A DNA stretch of 64,000 bases from Haloferax marinisediminis (GTDB lineage Archaea > Halobacteriota > Halobacteria > Halobacteriales > Haloferacaceae). The position numbers were made by a program, and so were the translations under genes. Below, piece after piece: positions 1-9,240 of this stretch (position 1 is its first letter; each line of letters opens with the position of its first letter). The notes beneath the pieces were generated by a model. It saw nothing but the letters and a program-made list of their open reading frames with translations, was not told the DNA's origin and did not search any database. The stretch lies in contig NZ_WKJP01000001.1 in the NCBI RefSeq assembly GCF_009674585.1, positions 1,860,001-1,924,000 on the forward strand, given 5' to 3'.

Positions 1-122
1 TAGTACTCTGTCTAACCACTTTACTTCATCTCTCGGGTAACTCGGTCATGAGCTGAAAACAACTATATAAAGCTAACTGCTATTTATACGTTGTGGCCAC
101 CCGCACCGTTCATTTATGTGTC

Positions 123-935
123 ATGAATGTCTCATCCACTGATATGGGTGGGTTCGACCTCGAAGAGGCGTTCGACGTGCTCAGGTCACGAGCAGCGTTG
201 CTCGCCGCGGTTGCCGACGCAGCGCAGACACCGGCCGACCTGGCCACCGAACTTGGAGTCTCCCGCTCGACTATCGACCGTGGTCTCAACGAGTTAGAGC
301 GCGTTGGCTTCGTCGAGACTGTCGGTGGGACCGTGTTACTCACACTCTCCGGACGAATGGCTCTCAGCACTCACACTCGGTTCGTCGACCAACTGAACGA
401 CGTTGGCGAGGCGGCCGATGTACTCGAGCCACTCGCTCCCGACGCACCGTTCGACCCGGTGCTGGTGGACGGAAGTGACGCTATCGTCGCGTCGGACCCG
501 GACGACGAGGAACCACTGAACAGGTTGACGTCGTTTATCGAGGACGCGAAGGCGGTACGCGGGTGCAAAATGGCCGCGCTCCCCGCCCAGGTCGACGCGT
601 ACTACCGACGTGTCACCACCGACACCATCTCGGTCCAACTCGTCGTCACGGAGGCAGTGGTCGAACGACTCGTCACCGAGTATCGGCCACAACTCGCCGA
701 ACTCTCCGCCATCGAATCCGTCTCGCTTCGGTCTATCGAGTCGCTTCCGTACGGTCTCCTCGTCGTCGAGCGACCGAGTGGGCCCGTCGCAGTCCTCTCG
801 ATATACAGTTCTGACGGACTCGTCGGTGTCGTTCACAACGACAGCACCGACGCTGTCTGCTGGGCACACTCACAAATCGACCGCTGGTGGGCGATGGCAG
901 ACCCACTTCCCGCTTCGACCACGTTCGAGGAGTGA
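123..935 (+). CDS. HTH transcriptional regulator (haloarchaeal two-domain type)
   Basis: Predicted DNA-binding regulator of about 270 residues. The N-terminal third carries a winged-helix fold: a helix rich in Ala/Leu, then LATELGVSRSTIDRGLNELE as helix-turn-helix, followed by a wing (VETVGGTVLLTLSG). The rest is an uncharacterised sensor-like domain ending in SIYSSDGLVGVV. The start is uncertain: ATG at 123, ATG at 144, or a GTG at 93 that lies about 27 nt after a TATA-like CTATATAAAG and would be leaderless. A second box, TATTTATA, at 81-88 favours 123. It stands alone upstream of an aminotransferase; its target is unknown. Confidence 0.75.
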   Translation: MNVSSTDMGGFDLEEAFDVLRSRAALLAAVADAAQTPADLATELGVSRSTIDRGLNELERVGFVETVGGTVLLTLSGRMALSTHTRFVDQLNDVGEAADVLEPLAPDAPFDPVLVDGSDAIVASDPDDEEPLNRLTSFIEDAKAVRGCKMAALPAQVDAYYRRVTTDTISVQLVVTEAVVERLVTEYRPQLAELSAIESVSLRSIESLPYGLLVVERPSGPVAVLSIYSSDGLVGVVHNDSTDAVCWAHSQIDRWWAMADPLPASTTFEE

Positions 936-994
936 ACTCATCTGTTCCGCCTGCCACCCCAACGACTTACGATAGCCGAATCGAAGAGGGTCCA

Positions 995-2140
995 ATGACG
1001 ACGACGTTTCCTAGAATTCCGTATCTGGAGTGGATTTCTGACCGCGCCGAGGAGGCGACGTTCGACCTCGCGACGAGCGACCTTCGCGTGGCCGAAGACG
1101 ACGACGCAATCGTCCCGCCTGTTCTCTCTTCGCTACCCGACCCCGAGGGCGAGACACTCGAAAGCCAACTCGCAGCCCGGTACGGCGTGCCCGAATCGTG
1201 GGTCCTGGTCACGTCGGGTGCGTCGAGTGCGAACTTCCTCGCAGCGTGTGCGCTGCTCGACGCTCCCACCGACGCCGACGCGGATGAAGACGAAACAGAC
1301 GCGACTGGTGACGACGACGAACCACGACCACAGGTCCTCGTCGAGAAACCGGGGTACCAACCGCTGTGTGCGGTTCCCGAAGCACTGGGCGCTCGTGTCG
1401 ATCGATTCGTCCGCCCGCCGGAGTACGACTACGATATCGAACCGCATCGAGTCGAAGCCGCAGCGTCCGAGTCGTTCGCGTACGCTGTCGTCACGAACCG
1501 ACACAACCCGTCGGGACGTCTCGCCTCGCGTGCGGAACTCGCTGAATTGGCGAAACACACCTCCGACGCTGGCGGCCACCTCCTCGTCGACGAAGTGTAC
1601 GCGCCGTACGTCGACCCTGCCCGCGACGGTCCGTTTGGCGGCGTGACTGCGGCAGGTCTCTCGAACGTCGTCACTACCGGGTCGTTGACGAAGTTCTACG
1701 GCCTCGGCGGCCTTCGAATCGGATGGATAATCGGCGACCCGGCCATCATCGACCGGGCACAGTCCGCATCGATGTACTTCCCGACGGTCGCACACCCGAG
1801 TCGGAACCTCGCGCGCCGCGCCCTTCACAACGCAGCCGAACTCGAACCAGCGGCCCGTGAGCACCTTTCGGCGAATCACGAACTGCTGGCGTCGTTCGTC
1901 TCTGACCGGCCACTGGTTTCGGGCCGAATCCACACCGGCGGGTCGTTCGCGTACCTCTCGCACGACGAACTCGATGGCGACGACGTCGCCGATGCCGCGT
2001 GGGAGGCAGGTGTGCTCGTCGTTCCCGGCCGCTTCTTCGACGCGCCAGCGTCGTTCAGAATCGCACTCGGCGGTGCCCCAGACGAGATGGCCGCCGGACT
2101 CGACGCGTTCGGAGACGTGCTGGACGAACTGTCGAACTGA
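995..2140 (+). CDS. PLP-dependent aminotransferase, class I/II
   Basis: Fold-type I aminotransferase of 381 residues, acting in the cytoplasm. Visible family features are the substrate/cofactor loop TNRHNPSGRL, the Asp-Glu-Val-Tyr stretch LLVDEVYAPYVDP, and SLTKFYGLGGLRIGW, whose Lys should form the Schiff base with pyridoxal phosphate. The start at 995 was chosen because it precedes the conserved region by a normal distance; an in-frame extension to 887 overlaps the previous gene. An acidic insert (about residues 90-108, DADADEDETDATGDDDE) is a halophile surface loop. Substrate cannot be told from sequence; aromatic, aspartate or alanine-type are all possible. Confidence 0.8.
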   Translation: MTTTFPRIPYLEWISDRAEEATFDLATSDLRVAEDDDAIVPPVLSSLPDPEGETLESQLAARYGVPESWVLVTSGASSANFLAACALLDAPTDADADEDETDATGDDDEPRPQVLVEKPGYQPLCAVPEALGARVDRFVRPPEYDYDIEPHRVEAAASESFAYAVVTNRHNPSGRLASRAELAELAKHTSDAGGHLLVDEVYAPYVDPARDGPFGGVTAAGLSNVVTTGSLTKFYGLGGLRIGWIIGDPAIIDRAQSASMYFPTVAHPSRNLARRALHNAAELEPAAREHLSANHELLASFVSDRPLVSGRIHTGGSFAYLSHDELDGDDVADAAWEAGVLVVPGRFFDAPASFRIALGGAPDEMAAGLDAFGDVLDELSN

Positions 2141-2289
2141 GGTATCTGGTCTCCTGTAGGCGCACCACGTTCTCGCCTAGGTGAGTTTCTTCGATGTCTG
2201 TGAATTCGCCGATAGAGGTCTCAGAACGCGGGAATCTCCAACTTCGACTAAGTAGCTCCCCCACGTCAGTTCGGGAGAGGTGAAGTGAG

Positions 2290-3018
2290 ATGCCAGACCC
2301 TTCTGAAGAACGACGAACCGACGACTCCGACGCACCCTCGACCCCGGCGTCCCGGACCCCGACTTTCCTACGCCGAGTTGGCCAACTTGCGGGTGTGGCC
2401 CTCGTGGGTGCCGCGTACTGGACAGTTATCAGGCCTCGAATGCTGAACTGGGGCGCAACACCCGCCGAGTCCCGGCGACCGCTCCCCGGTGATGCGCTGA
2501 TACCGGAACCCGATGGTGAGTCGACGATGGCCATCAGTATCGACGCGCCGCCAGAGGAAATCTGGCCGTGGCTTCGGCAACTCGGCCAAGGCCGAGGTGG
2601 GTTCTACAGTTACGAGTGGGCAGAGAACCTCGTCGGCCTCGACATCCACAACGCCGACGAACTCATCCCCGAGTATCAGGACCTCGACATCGGAGATACC
2701 GTTCGACTCGGTGACCCTGACCGGTTCCCCGACACCACACTCGAAGTCGTGGTACTCAGCCCCGAACAGGCGCTCGTCCTCCAGAGTCCGACGCAACCAC
2801 CGTGGTGGGTCTGGTCGTTCGTCCTCGACCCCGTGACCGAGACGGAGACGCGTCTCGTCGTCCGTTCGCGGATTCGACTCCCGCAGAACCCGGTCGTCCA
2901 GTTCGCGAGTCAAGCAGTGCTCGACCCGGTGACGTTCGTGATGACTCGCGGGATGCTGCTCGGAATCAAGACCCGTGTCGAATCGACCGCCCGTGAGGCC
3001 GCACTGCTCGACGCGTGA
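2290..3018 (+). CDS. SRPBCC-like protein with N-terminal membrane anchor
   Basis: Protein of 242 residues. After a charged N-terminus there is one hydrophobic segment (about 33-48, LAGVALVGAAYWTVI), then a domain beginning STMAISIDAPPEEIWPWLRQ, which is the typical first strand and helix of the SRPBCC/START (polyketide cyclase-like) ligand-binding fold. GQGRGGFYSYEWAENLVGLD fits the conserved helix of a family of membrane-linked SRPBCC proteins. A Shine-Dalgarno-like GAGGTGA at 2277-2283 supports the start. Ligand unknown. It is convergent with the dehydrogenase gene downstream. Confidence 0.65.
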   Translation: MPDPSEERRTDDSDAPSTPASRTPTFLRRVGQLAGVALVGAAYWTVIRPRMLNWGATPAESRRPLPGDALIPEPDGESTMAISIDAPPEEIWPWLRQLGQGRGGFYSYEWAENLVGLDIHNADELIPEYQDLDIGDTVRLGDPDRFPDTTLEVVVLSPEQALVLQSPTQPPWWVWSFVLDPVTETETRLVVRSRIRLPQNPVVQFASQAVLDPVTFVMTRGMLLGIKTRVESTAREAALLDA

Positions 3019-3163
3019 CGAGTGTCGAACGTCGAGATTCGGCCTCGAAGAAGAAACGACCGTCGAACGGACCAGCCCAGTCCGATTCGACGGGCATGTA
3101 GGGTACCGCGTTCCGTTTGCCCTGTTCACCGAACCCGTGCCGGTGTGAGAGTCGAGTCCGTTC

Positions 3164-6100
3164 CTACGCCCCGATGGCGCGGGCGAGCATCTCGACTGGG
3201 TGCGGCGGTTCCTCGTCGACGCCCATGTCTTCGAGTTGCGACCGGCAGGACGCGCCGGGGGCGACGACGACATCTCCCGGACTGTCTGCGACCTGACCGG
3301 AGAGGATGTCTCCGATGGCCATCGACATGGAGTAGTGTTCTGCCTCGTAGCCGAACGACCCGGACATGCCACAGCACGTCGAGTCCAGCGGGTCCACGTC
3401 GAATCCAGCGCGACGGAGGACGCCCACCGCGTGGTGGTCTTTCTTCGTGGACTTCTGGTGACAGTGACCGTGGTACGTCAGGTAATCGTTCTGCGGGAGG
3501 AACGAGAGGTTCTCGTCCAGTCGGAACGTGTCGAAGTACTCCATGATACCGAAGGAGTTGGCCGCGACGGCCTCCACGTCGTCGCCGGAGAGCAAGTCGA
3601 GGTAGTCCGACTGGAACATCACGGCATCCGATGGTTCACAGAGGACGATGTCCCAGTCCTCTTCGACGAAGGGTGCGAGCACCTCGACGTTCTGCTCCGC
3701 GTCGGCGCGGGCCTTGTCGAGGAAGCCCTTCGAGTGCGGCGGTCGGCCGGACCCGGCGACACCGTCGGGGATACGAACGTGGACGTTCGCGGCTTCGAGC
3801 GCTTCCACGGCCGCTTTCCCGACTTCTGGGTGGTTGTAGTTCGTGTAGGTGTCCGGGAACAACAGCACCTTCCGGTCGGCCTGTGCTTCTGCGATGCTCG
3901 CGGCGCCACGCGACTCGAACCACTCGACGAAGCTCGTCGAGTGGAACTTCGGCAGCGAGCGTTCTTTCGCGATACCGATGGTCTTCTCCATCAGTGTCCG
4001 CGCACCGGGAATCTTCGTCGCCGCGTTGGCGACTGGCGCGAACGCCGACCCATATGCAGACAGCGAGTCGATGTTGGCGAAAATCTTGTCGCGGAGGCTC
4101 GACCCGTTGCGCTGGTGGTACTCGTGCACCACTTCGGCTTTCATCTTCGCCATGTCGACGCCACTCGGGCAGTCTTTCGAACAGCCCTTACAGCCGACAC
4201 AGAGGTCCAGCACCTCGTGGACGAACTCGTCGGTGAACATCTCGTCTTCTGGGAGGCCACCGCTCATCGCCTGTCGGAGCATGTTGGCGCGGCCGCGTGT
4301 CGCCTGAATCTCCTCTTCGGCGGCACGGAACGTCGGACACATGACGCCGCCGACGGTCGACTGTTGACCGCGACAGCCAGCACACCCGTGACAGAGCTCG
4401 ACCATGCCTTCGAAGCCGTTGTCGTTGTCCCAGTTCAGCGCGGGGTCGAACCCAGCGTCGAAGTCGTAGTCGGGTGAGAACCGGAGGTTCTCGGTCAAAT
4501 CGTACTCTCCGCAGATGTTCCCCGGGTTGAGCAACCAGTCGGGGTCGAACTCGCTCTTCAGGTCGCGGAAGACGTTCCAGAGGTGGTCACCGTACAGTTT
4601 GCGGTTCCACTGGGTTCGGGCCCGACCGTCGCCGTGTTCACCAGAGACCGACCCACCGTACTTGACGACGAGGTCGGTCACTTCGTCCGCGATGGCTTCG
4701 TACGTCTCGACGCCTTCGACGGTCTTCGTGTTGATGAGCGGGCGGATGTGGAGGACGCCCGGACCGGCGTGTGCGTAGTACGACGCGAAGGTGTCGTGTT
4801 CGTCGAGGATGTCCTGGAAGTCAGAGACGTAGTCGGGGAGGTTCTCCGCCGGGATGGCGGTGTCCTCGATGTACGCGATGTGCTTCTCGTCGGTCGTCCG
4901 CGAGAGCAGAATCGGGAGTCCCGACTTGCGCATCTTCCAGAACTTCGCGCGGGTGTCGGCGTCGTGTGCCTCCATGAAGTCGGTCGCGCGACGTTCTTTG
5001 TCGGTCACCGAGGCGGACCCACCGTTGGGTTCGAACTCGGTCCCGTCGGGGTCGATGACGCGGTCTTCGATGAGGTCTGCGACTTTCTGTTTGCCATCCT
5101 CGTCGGAGTCCGCGTAGAACTCGACGAGGAGCGTGGAGTCCGTTCCCTCCGGAAGCATCCCGACCACGTCGGCGAACTCGGCCGTGTCGCGCGCCAAGTC
5201 GAGGAGCACGTCGTCCATGACCTCGACGGCCGCGGGTTCGTGTTCGAGGATGGGCGCGACGTCGTGCATCGCGTCGATGACGTCGTCGTAGGTGAGAAGT
5301 GCGACCGACGCCGTCTCCGGGATGGTCTCCAGCGAGACAGTTGCCTTCGTGACGATTGCCAGCGTCCCTTCGCTCCCCGCGATGAGGCGACCGAGGTTGA
5401 CGGTCCCTGCTTCCCACTCGTCGTCGATGCCGGTGTCGTCGGGAGTCCGACGTTCACCGCGCATCTCGTCGACGAGCATGTCGAGGTTGTACCCCGAGAC
5501 GTTGCGTTTGAGGTCAGGGTACCGTTCGGATATCTCGTCTGCCTCTTCGTCGAGAATCTGGGCGACTTTCGCGTAGATTCGCTCTTCGAGCGTGCCTTCG
5601 GGGTCGCCTGCTTCACGAAGCTCGTCGACGCTCACTTCTCCGAGCGTCGTCACCGTCCCGTCTGCGAGGACGACTTCGAGTTCTTCGATGTAGTAGTCGG
5701 TCTTGCCGTACTTCAGGGAGTGTGCCCCGGTCGAGTTGTTGCCGATTGCGCCACCGAGGGCGGAGCGGTCACCCCACGCCGGGTCGGGCGCGAACTTCAG
5801 GCCGTGTGGCGCCAGTTCTTCGTTCAGTTCGCCGAGACGGACACCGACCTGTGCGGTCGCCGTTCGTGTGTCGGGGTTGACGTCGGTGACCTCGCCCATG
5901 TGACGAACGAGGTCGAGGACGACGGCCTCGTTGACCGTCTGCCCGGCGAGACTCGTGCCGCCGCCTCGCGGGAGGACGGGTATCTCTCGCTCGGCGCAGT
6001 ACTCCATCACCGCCGCCACGTCTGCCGTCGATTTCGGCATGACGACGCCGATGGGCATCTTCTCGTACGCCGAGGCGTCCGTGGCGTACAGCGTTCTCGT

Positions 6101-6241
6101 GTAGGTGTCGAATCGCACGTCGCCCTCGACGATAGATTCGAGGTCTTCGACCAGCCCTGGCCGCTCTACGTCGTCGCTGACGTAGTCGTAGTTCCCCTCC
6201 AGCGAAGGGTCAGCGGCCGCTTCGTGCGTGTTAGATGCCAT
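3164..6241 (-). CDS. dld: D-lactate/glycolate dehydrogenase, FAD + Fe-S + CCG fusion
   Basis: Very long oxidoreductase (1025 residues) that fuses what are separate GlcD and GlcF/GlpC subunits in many bacteria. FAD-binding type 4 domain near residues 60-220 (PRGGGTSLAGQ at 91-101, GNNSTGAHSLKYG), FAD-oxidase C-terminal domain to about 560, then two ferredoxin-type clusters (CHGCAGCRG near 617; CVGCKGCSKDCP near 684), then a cysteine-rich CCG domain (YHGHCHQK near 924; STCCGMSGSFG near 954; GASCRSQ). It should oxidise D-lactate or glycolate and pass electrons to the membrane chain. A lactate permease lies just upstream on the same strand, which favours lactate. TATA-like CTTTATTG near 6281 gives a short leader. 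Confidence 0.85.
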   Translation of the reverse strand: MASNTHEAAADPSLEGNYDYVSDDVERPGLVEDLESIVEGDVRFDTYTRTLYATDASAYEKMPIGVVMPKSTADVAAVMEYCAEREIPVLPRGGGTSLAGQTVNEAVVLDLVRHMGEVTDVNPDTRTATAQVGVRLGELNEELAPHGLKFAPDPAWGDRSALGGAIGNNSTGAHSLKYGKTDYYIEELEVVLADGTVTTLGEVSVDELREAGDPEGTLEERIYAKVAQILDEEADEISERYPDLKRNVSGYNLDMLVDEMRGERRTPDDTGIDDEWEAGTVNLGRLIAGSEGTLAIVTKATVSLETIPETASVALLTYDDVIDAMHDVAPILEHEPAAVEVMDDVLLDLARDTAEFADVVGMLPEGTDSTLLVEFYADSDEDGKQKVADLIEDRVIDPDGTEFEPNGGSASVTDKERRATDFMEAHDADTRAKFWKMRKSGLPILLSRTTDEKHIAYIEDTAIPAENLPDYVSDFQDILDEHDTFASYYAHAGPGVLHIRPLINTKTVEGVETYEAIADEVTDLVVKYGGSVSGEHGDGRARTQWNRKLYGDHLWNVFRDLKSEFDPDWLLNPGNICGEYDLTENLRFSPDYDFDAGFDPALNWDNDNGFEGMVELCHGCAGCRGQQSTVGGVMCPTFRAAEEEIQATRGRANMLRQAMSGGLPEDEMFTDEFVHEVLDLCVGCKGCSKDCPSGVDMAKMKAEVVHEYHQRNGSSLRDKIFANIDSLSAYGSAFAPVANAATKIPGARTLMEKTIGIAKERSLPKFHSTSFVEWFESRGAASIAEAQADRKVLLFPDTYTNYNHPEVGKAAVEALEAANVHVRIPDGVAGSGRPPHSKGFLDKARADAEQNVEVLAPFVEEDWDIVLCEPSDAVMFQSDYLDLLSGDDVEAVAANSFGIMEYFDTFRLDENLSFLPQNDYLTYHGHCHQKSTKKDHHAVGVLRRAGFDVDPLDSTCCGMSGSFGYEAEHYSMSMAIGDILSGQVADSPGDVVVAPGASCRSQLEDMGVDEEPPHPVEMLARAIGA

Positions 6242-6283
6242 TGATTAGTCTCTCTAGTAGTGGATTTGTGTGAAACAATAAAG

Positions 6284-6301
6284 ACACCCGGAAACGGGTG
6301 T
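6284..6301 (-). promoter_or_regulatory. Perfect hairpin between lctP and dld, beside the dld TATA box
   Basis: ACACCCG-GAAA-CGGGTGT is a perfect 7-bp inverted repeat with a 4-nt loop. It lies between the end of lctP and the start of dld, directly next to the dld TATA-like element (minus strand CTTTATTG). On the minus strand it is followed by a T-rich stretch, so it could end lctP transcripts, or be an operator at the dld promoter. Confidence 0.5.
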
Positions 6302-6346
6302 TTGTATTTTCATTCGTGAACGATTCTCCGTCCGAACGTCCACTGT

Positions 6347-8092
6347 TCAGAACACGCCGGGGAACAGCACGTAGCTGAACAGGAGCGTCAGGATGCCAGT
6401 GGCAGTGCCGTAGTAGACGAGCGGGATGAGTTCGAGACGGATGACGCGACCCTCTTCGCCGACGAGGCCGACGACCGCGAGCGCGGCGACGACGTTGTGG
6501 ACGGCGATGAGGTTACCGATGGCACCACCGACTGCCTGCGCACCAAGCATGATGGTCTTCGGCGTGCCAATCGAGTCTGCGACACCGTACTGGAAGGTAC
6601 CGAACAGGATGTCGGAGACGGTGTTCGACCCTGCGAGGAACGCACCGAACGCGCCCACGTACGCGGCGAAGAACGGGTAAGCCGAGCCAGCGACGCTCGC
6701 CATGCCCTCGGAGAGGACGATGAGCATGCTGTCCGAACCGGTTGCTGCGCCGGACTGGAGCATAATCTGCACCGTCGCGACGGCGAACAGCAGTGCGACG
6801 ACTGCGGGTGCGACCTTCTCGACGGTCTCTGCCCACGAGGCCTTGATCTCTTCACTCCGCATTCCGTGAATCGGAATCGTCACGAGGTGCACTGCGATGA
6901 ACACTGCACCGGGGAGGTAGAGGAACGCGAAGTCGTTTCCGAGACCCGTTCCGAGGATGTTGCTCCATCCAACGACGAACAGGTCACTCGTGATGAAGGC
7001 CTTGACAGGGTCGGCGACGCGGGTAACGACGAGCAGGAGCGCGACGAGCGCGTACGGCGTCCACGCCTTCAGGAGCGACATCTGACCGGCAGACGCCGGC
7101 ATGCTGGACTGAACCGACCCACCGTCGGCGGCGACGGTGACGTTGTCGTTCGTCGACTCGCCGGGCTCGATGTCACCAACCCAGTGGTCGGGCCACGACG
7201 ATTCTGGGGCGAAGTCCCACTCTTCGTCGGGGTGGAAGAGGCCAGCCTTGAGCGCGCTGACCGTCACGGCGAGACCGACCATCGACCCGAGAAGACCCGG
7301 GAACTCCGGTCCGAGGAAGTACGCGGTGAGGAAGTACGGAACCGAGAAGGACGCCCACGCGAACAGCGTCAGGGGAAGCACTTCGAGTGCCGGCTTGATG
7401 GACTTCTCTTCACCGAAGAAGCGCGTCATCATGGCGACACCGATGAACGGAAGCGCGATACCGACGACGACGTGGTGCATGGCAGCGAACACTGCGATTT
7501 CGCTGACCCACGCGGCGATGGACTCGTAGCCTCCAGCACCGAGAACTGTGGTGCTGATCGTCTCGACGCCCTCGAAGATGTCGATCATCCCGATGATGAG
7601 CGGCGTCCCGACGGCACCGAACGTAATCGCCATGAGGTTACCCGTGAGGGCGACAACGACGGCGGCCAGCGGCGGGAAGCCAAGGCCGACGAGGAGCGGG
7701 CCGACGATTGCTGCGGGCGTCCCGAAGCCGGCGGCCGACTCGATGAACGATCCCATGAGGAAGACGAGCAGGACGACCTGCACGCGACGGTCCTCACTGA
7801 TGGATGCGAAGCCGTTGTTGATGGAGTCGAACGCGCCCGTCTGCTTGAGCGTGTACAGAAGTAGGATTGCGCCGAAAACGATGTACAGGATGTTCGCCGC
7901 AGTGATGAACCCGTTAATCGTCGCAGCAGCAATCCACGTCGGGGTCATGCCCCAGCCGACGACACCAGCGCCGATCGCGACCAACCACGCGACCGGCATC
8001 GCCCGCGTCGCGGGCCAATACCGACCGACCATGAGGTATGCGATGGTCAGAAGCGGCAGCAGCGCGATGAGTGCATCGGTCGCACTAACCAT
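6347..8092 (-). CDS. lctP: Lactate permease, LctP family
   Basis: Polytopic membrane protein of about 581 residues, the usual length for the LctP/LldP family, with twelve or more hydrophobic segments. Family signatures are [19 protein letters not shown] in the N-terminal half and [18 protein letters not shown] in the C-terminal half. The family moves L- or D-lactate (also glycolate) with protons or sodium. A soluble acidic loop occurs near residues 285-335. ATG at 8107 gives a five-residue longer form. The minus-strand TATA-like ATATTTAT near 8189 implies a leader of about 60-70 nt. It is upstream of dld, and divergent from an HTH gene with which it shares a regulatory region. Confidence 0.9.
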   Translation of the reverse strand: MVSATDALIALLPLLTIAYLMVGRYWPATRAMPVAWLVAIGAGVVGWGMTPTWIAAATINGFITAANILYIVFGAILLLYTLKQTGAFDSINNGFASISEDRRVQVVLLVFLMGSFIESAAGFGTPAAIVGPLLVGLGFPPLAAVVVALTGNLMAITFGAVGTPLIIGMIDIFEGVETISTTVLGAGGYESIAAWVSEIAVFAAMHHVVVGIALPFIGVAMMTRFFGEEKSIKPALEVLPLTLFAWASFSVPYFLTAYFLGPEFPGLLGSMVGLAVTVSALKAGLFHPDEEWDFAPESSWPDHWVGDIEPGESTNDNVTVAADGGSVQSSMPASAGQMSLLKAWTPYALVALLLVVTRVADPVKAFITSDLFVVGWSNILGTGLGNDFAFLYLPGAVFIAVHLVTIPIHGMRSEEIKASWAETVEKVAPAVVALLFAVATVQIMLQSGAATGSDSMLIVLSEGMASVAGSAYPFFAAYVGAFGAFLAGSNTVSDILFGTFQYGVADSIGTPKTIMLGAQAVGGAIGNLIAVHNVVAALAVVGLVGEEGRVIRLELIPLVYYGTATGILTLLFSYVLFPGVF

Positions 8093-8107
8093 GCTGCTCA
8101 CCTCCAC

Positions 8108-8465
8108 AGTTCGTCCCAGCCATTTCCGTTCCAGATTCGTGCCTGATGCAGAGCATCGTGGAATCTGCTACACAACTTTTGTGATAAATATCTATCGTTC
8201 GTCGCTATTCATGACATATCTTGCTCTCGGACCAGTTCGGTGGTTCGACACCCAGTACACTCGTGTGTAAGTGAGCCAAGTATCGGTTAAAACCCCAATT
8301 TCGGCCAGTTCAGAGGCTCTGGATACCATTTGATTTTTCGTGTCTTTTTGCTGAGAGTGGGACTCGAACGACCGATTCATTCGTGTGAATTGGCCAGTAT
8401 ATACGAGTGCATTGGTGTTTCAGTCGTGTGCAAAGGCTTATACACTCGTGTGTAAAGGTCAACTC
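8108..8465. promoter_or_regulatory. Divergent regulatory region with five operator-like sites
   Basis: This 358-nt region between lctP and the HTH gene holds no ORF. A 14-nt element of form TnCAnTCGTnTnnA recurs: TACACTCGTGTGTA at 8256-8269, TTCATTCGTGTGAA at 8376-8389, TTCAGTCGTGTGCA at 8419-8432, TACACTCGTGTGTA at 8441-8454 (its 15-nt core plus A is identical to the first), and on the minus strand TGCACTCGTATATA at 8398-8411. Each is a dyad around TCGT (TACAC/GTGTA). The site at 8441 overlaps the TATA element TTATAC of the HTH gene, placing the start codon about 26 nt downstream; the outer site faces the lctP promoter (TATA-like near 8189). Confidence 0.7.
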
Positions 8466-9113
8466 ATGGAAGAGGAGTCTCGCGCGCGTTCCCGAAACGA
8501 GCACGGCCAGTACGTGGGGCGCATCCCACTGGAGGCGGTTCTGGAGGTGTTCGACGAACGGGACGACGCCGCTCGGCCACTCACTGCGGCCGACGTGATG
8601 GAGGCACTCGACTGCTCTCGCCGGACGGCGCACAACAAACTGAACGAACTCGAAGAACAGGGCGACCTCGCGACCAGAAAAGTCGGGGCCCGGAGTCGCG
8701 TCTGGTGGGTTCCGTTGACTGGTGAGTCTCACCGTGCACGTGCGTCCTCGGAATCGAGTACCGACCAGTCGGCGACGGACGATGCGACAGCGACTGGCGT
8801 CGACGTCGAGGATACTCGACGCGTCGTCGACCACCCACCTGCAGTTTCGAACGCAATCGAACAGGCCGACTTGCCGGGGAGTGGGCCGATGCTGGACGCC
8901 CGACGCGAAGCACTCTCAGCGGCGTACGACTATCTAACCGACCATCCCGAGGCGAAGAAGGCAGATTTCCTTCGTGACGTGTACTTCCAGTACCCGGCAG
9001 GATTCGAATCCGCAGAAGGGTGGTGGAACGCGATTCAACCCGCACTCAAGCAACTCCCCGGTGTCGACCCACCGGAAGAGCGTGGTCACATCTGGCACTT
9101 CCTCGGTGGGTAA
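8466..9113 (+). CDS. HTH regulator, probable autoregulator of the lactate island
   Basis: Protein of 215 residues. A winged helix near residues 18-75 (TAADVMEALDCSRRTAHNKL as helix-turn-helix, then ATRKVGARSRVWWVP as wing), an acidic low-complexity linker (about 80-135), and a C-terminal domain (DARREALSAAYDYLTDHPEA through GHIWHFLGG) seen in haloarchaeal regulators. ATG at 8466 follows TTATAC by about 26 nt, so the mRNA is probably leaderless. Operator-like dyads overlap that TATA box, which suggests self-repression. By position it most likely also controls lctP; binding of lactate or another ligand is a guess. Confidence 0.75.
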   Translation: MEEESRARSRNEHGQYVGRIPLEAVLEVFDERDDAARPLTAADVMEALDCSRRTAHNKLNELEEQGDLATRKVGARSRVWWVPLTGESHRARASSESSTDQSATDDATATGVDVEDTRRVVDHPPAVSNAIEQADLPGSGPMLDARREALSAAYDYLTDHPEAKKADFLRDVYFQYPAGFESAEGWWNAIQPALKQLPGVDPPEERGHIWHFLGG

Positions 9114-9186
9114 GCACGACTCGGCGTGGACTGCTGCACCCTACGAATTTATACCGCATCAGGCCACAGTCTCGGCCAACGTATCG

Positions 9187-9240
9187 ATGTCAATCGATTC
9201 ACCGGCCGATAGAACCGTCGTGGAGTGGGTCACTCGATGA
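9187..9240 (+). CDS. Possible 17-codon leader ORF coupled to the Nramp-like gene
   Basis: Reads MSIDSPADRTVVEWVTR and ends in TGA that overlaps the next start codon as ATGA. A good TATA element (TTTATAC, centre 9151) predicts transcription from about 9177, so this ORF would be the first one on the message, with a leader of about 10 nt. It may couple or regulate translation of the transporter. No homology can be claimed for such a short peptide. Confidence 0.35.
   Translation: MSIDSPADRTVVEWVTR

Noticed and set aside
2164-2289. 29-codon frame beginning at ATG near 2194
   Set aside because: Short, Ser-rich, no TATA box at the right distance and no overlap with the next gene.
4583-6244. 553-codon plus-strand frame opposite the dehydrogenase
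   Set aside because: Antisense shadow: rich in Arg, Val, Asp from GC-rich complement codons; the minus strand has clear domains.
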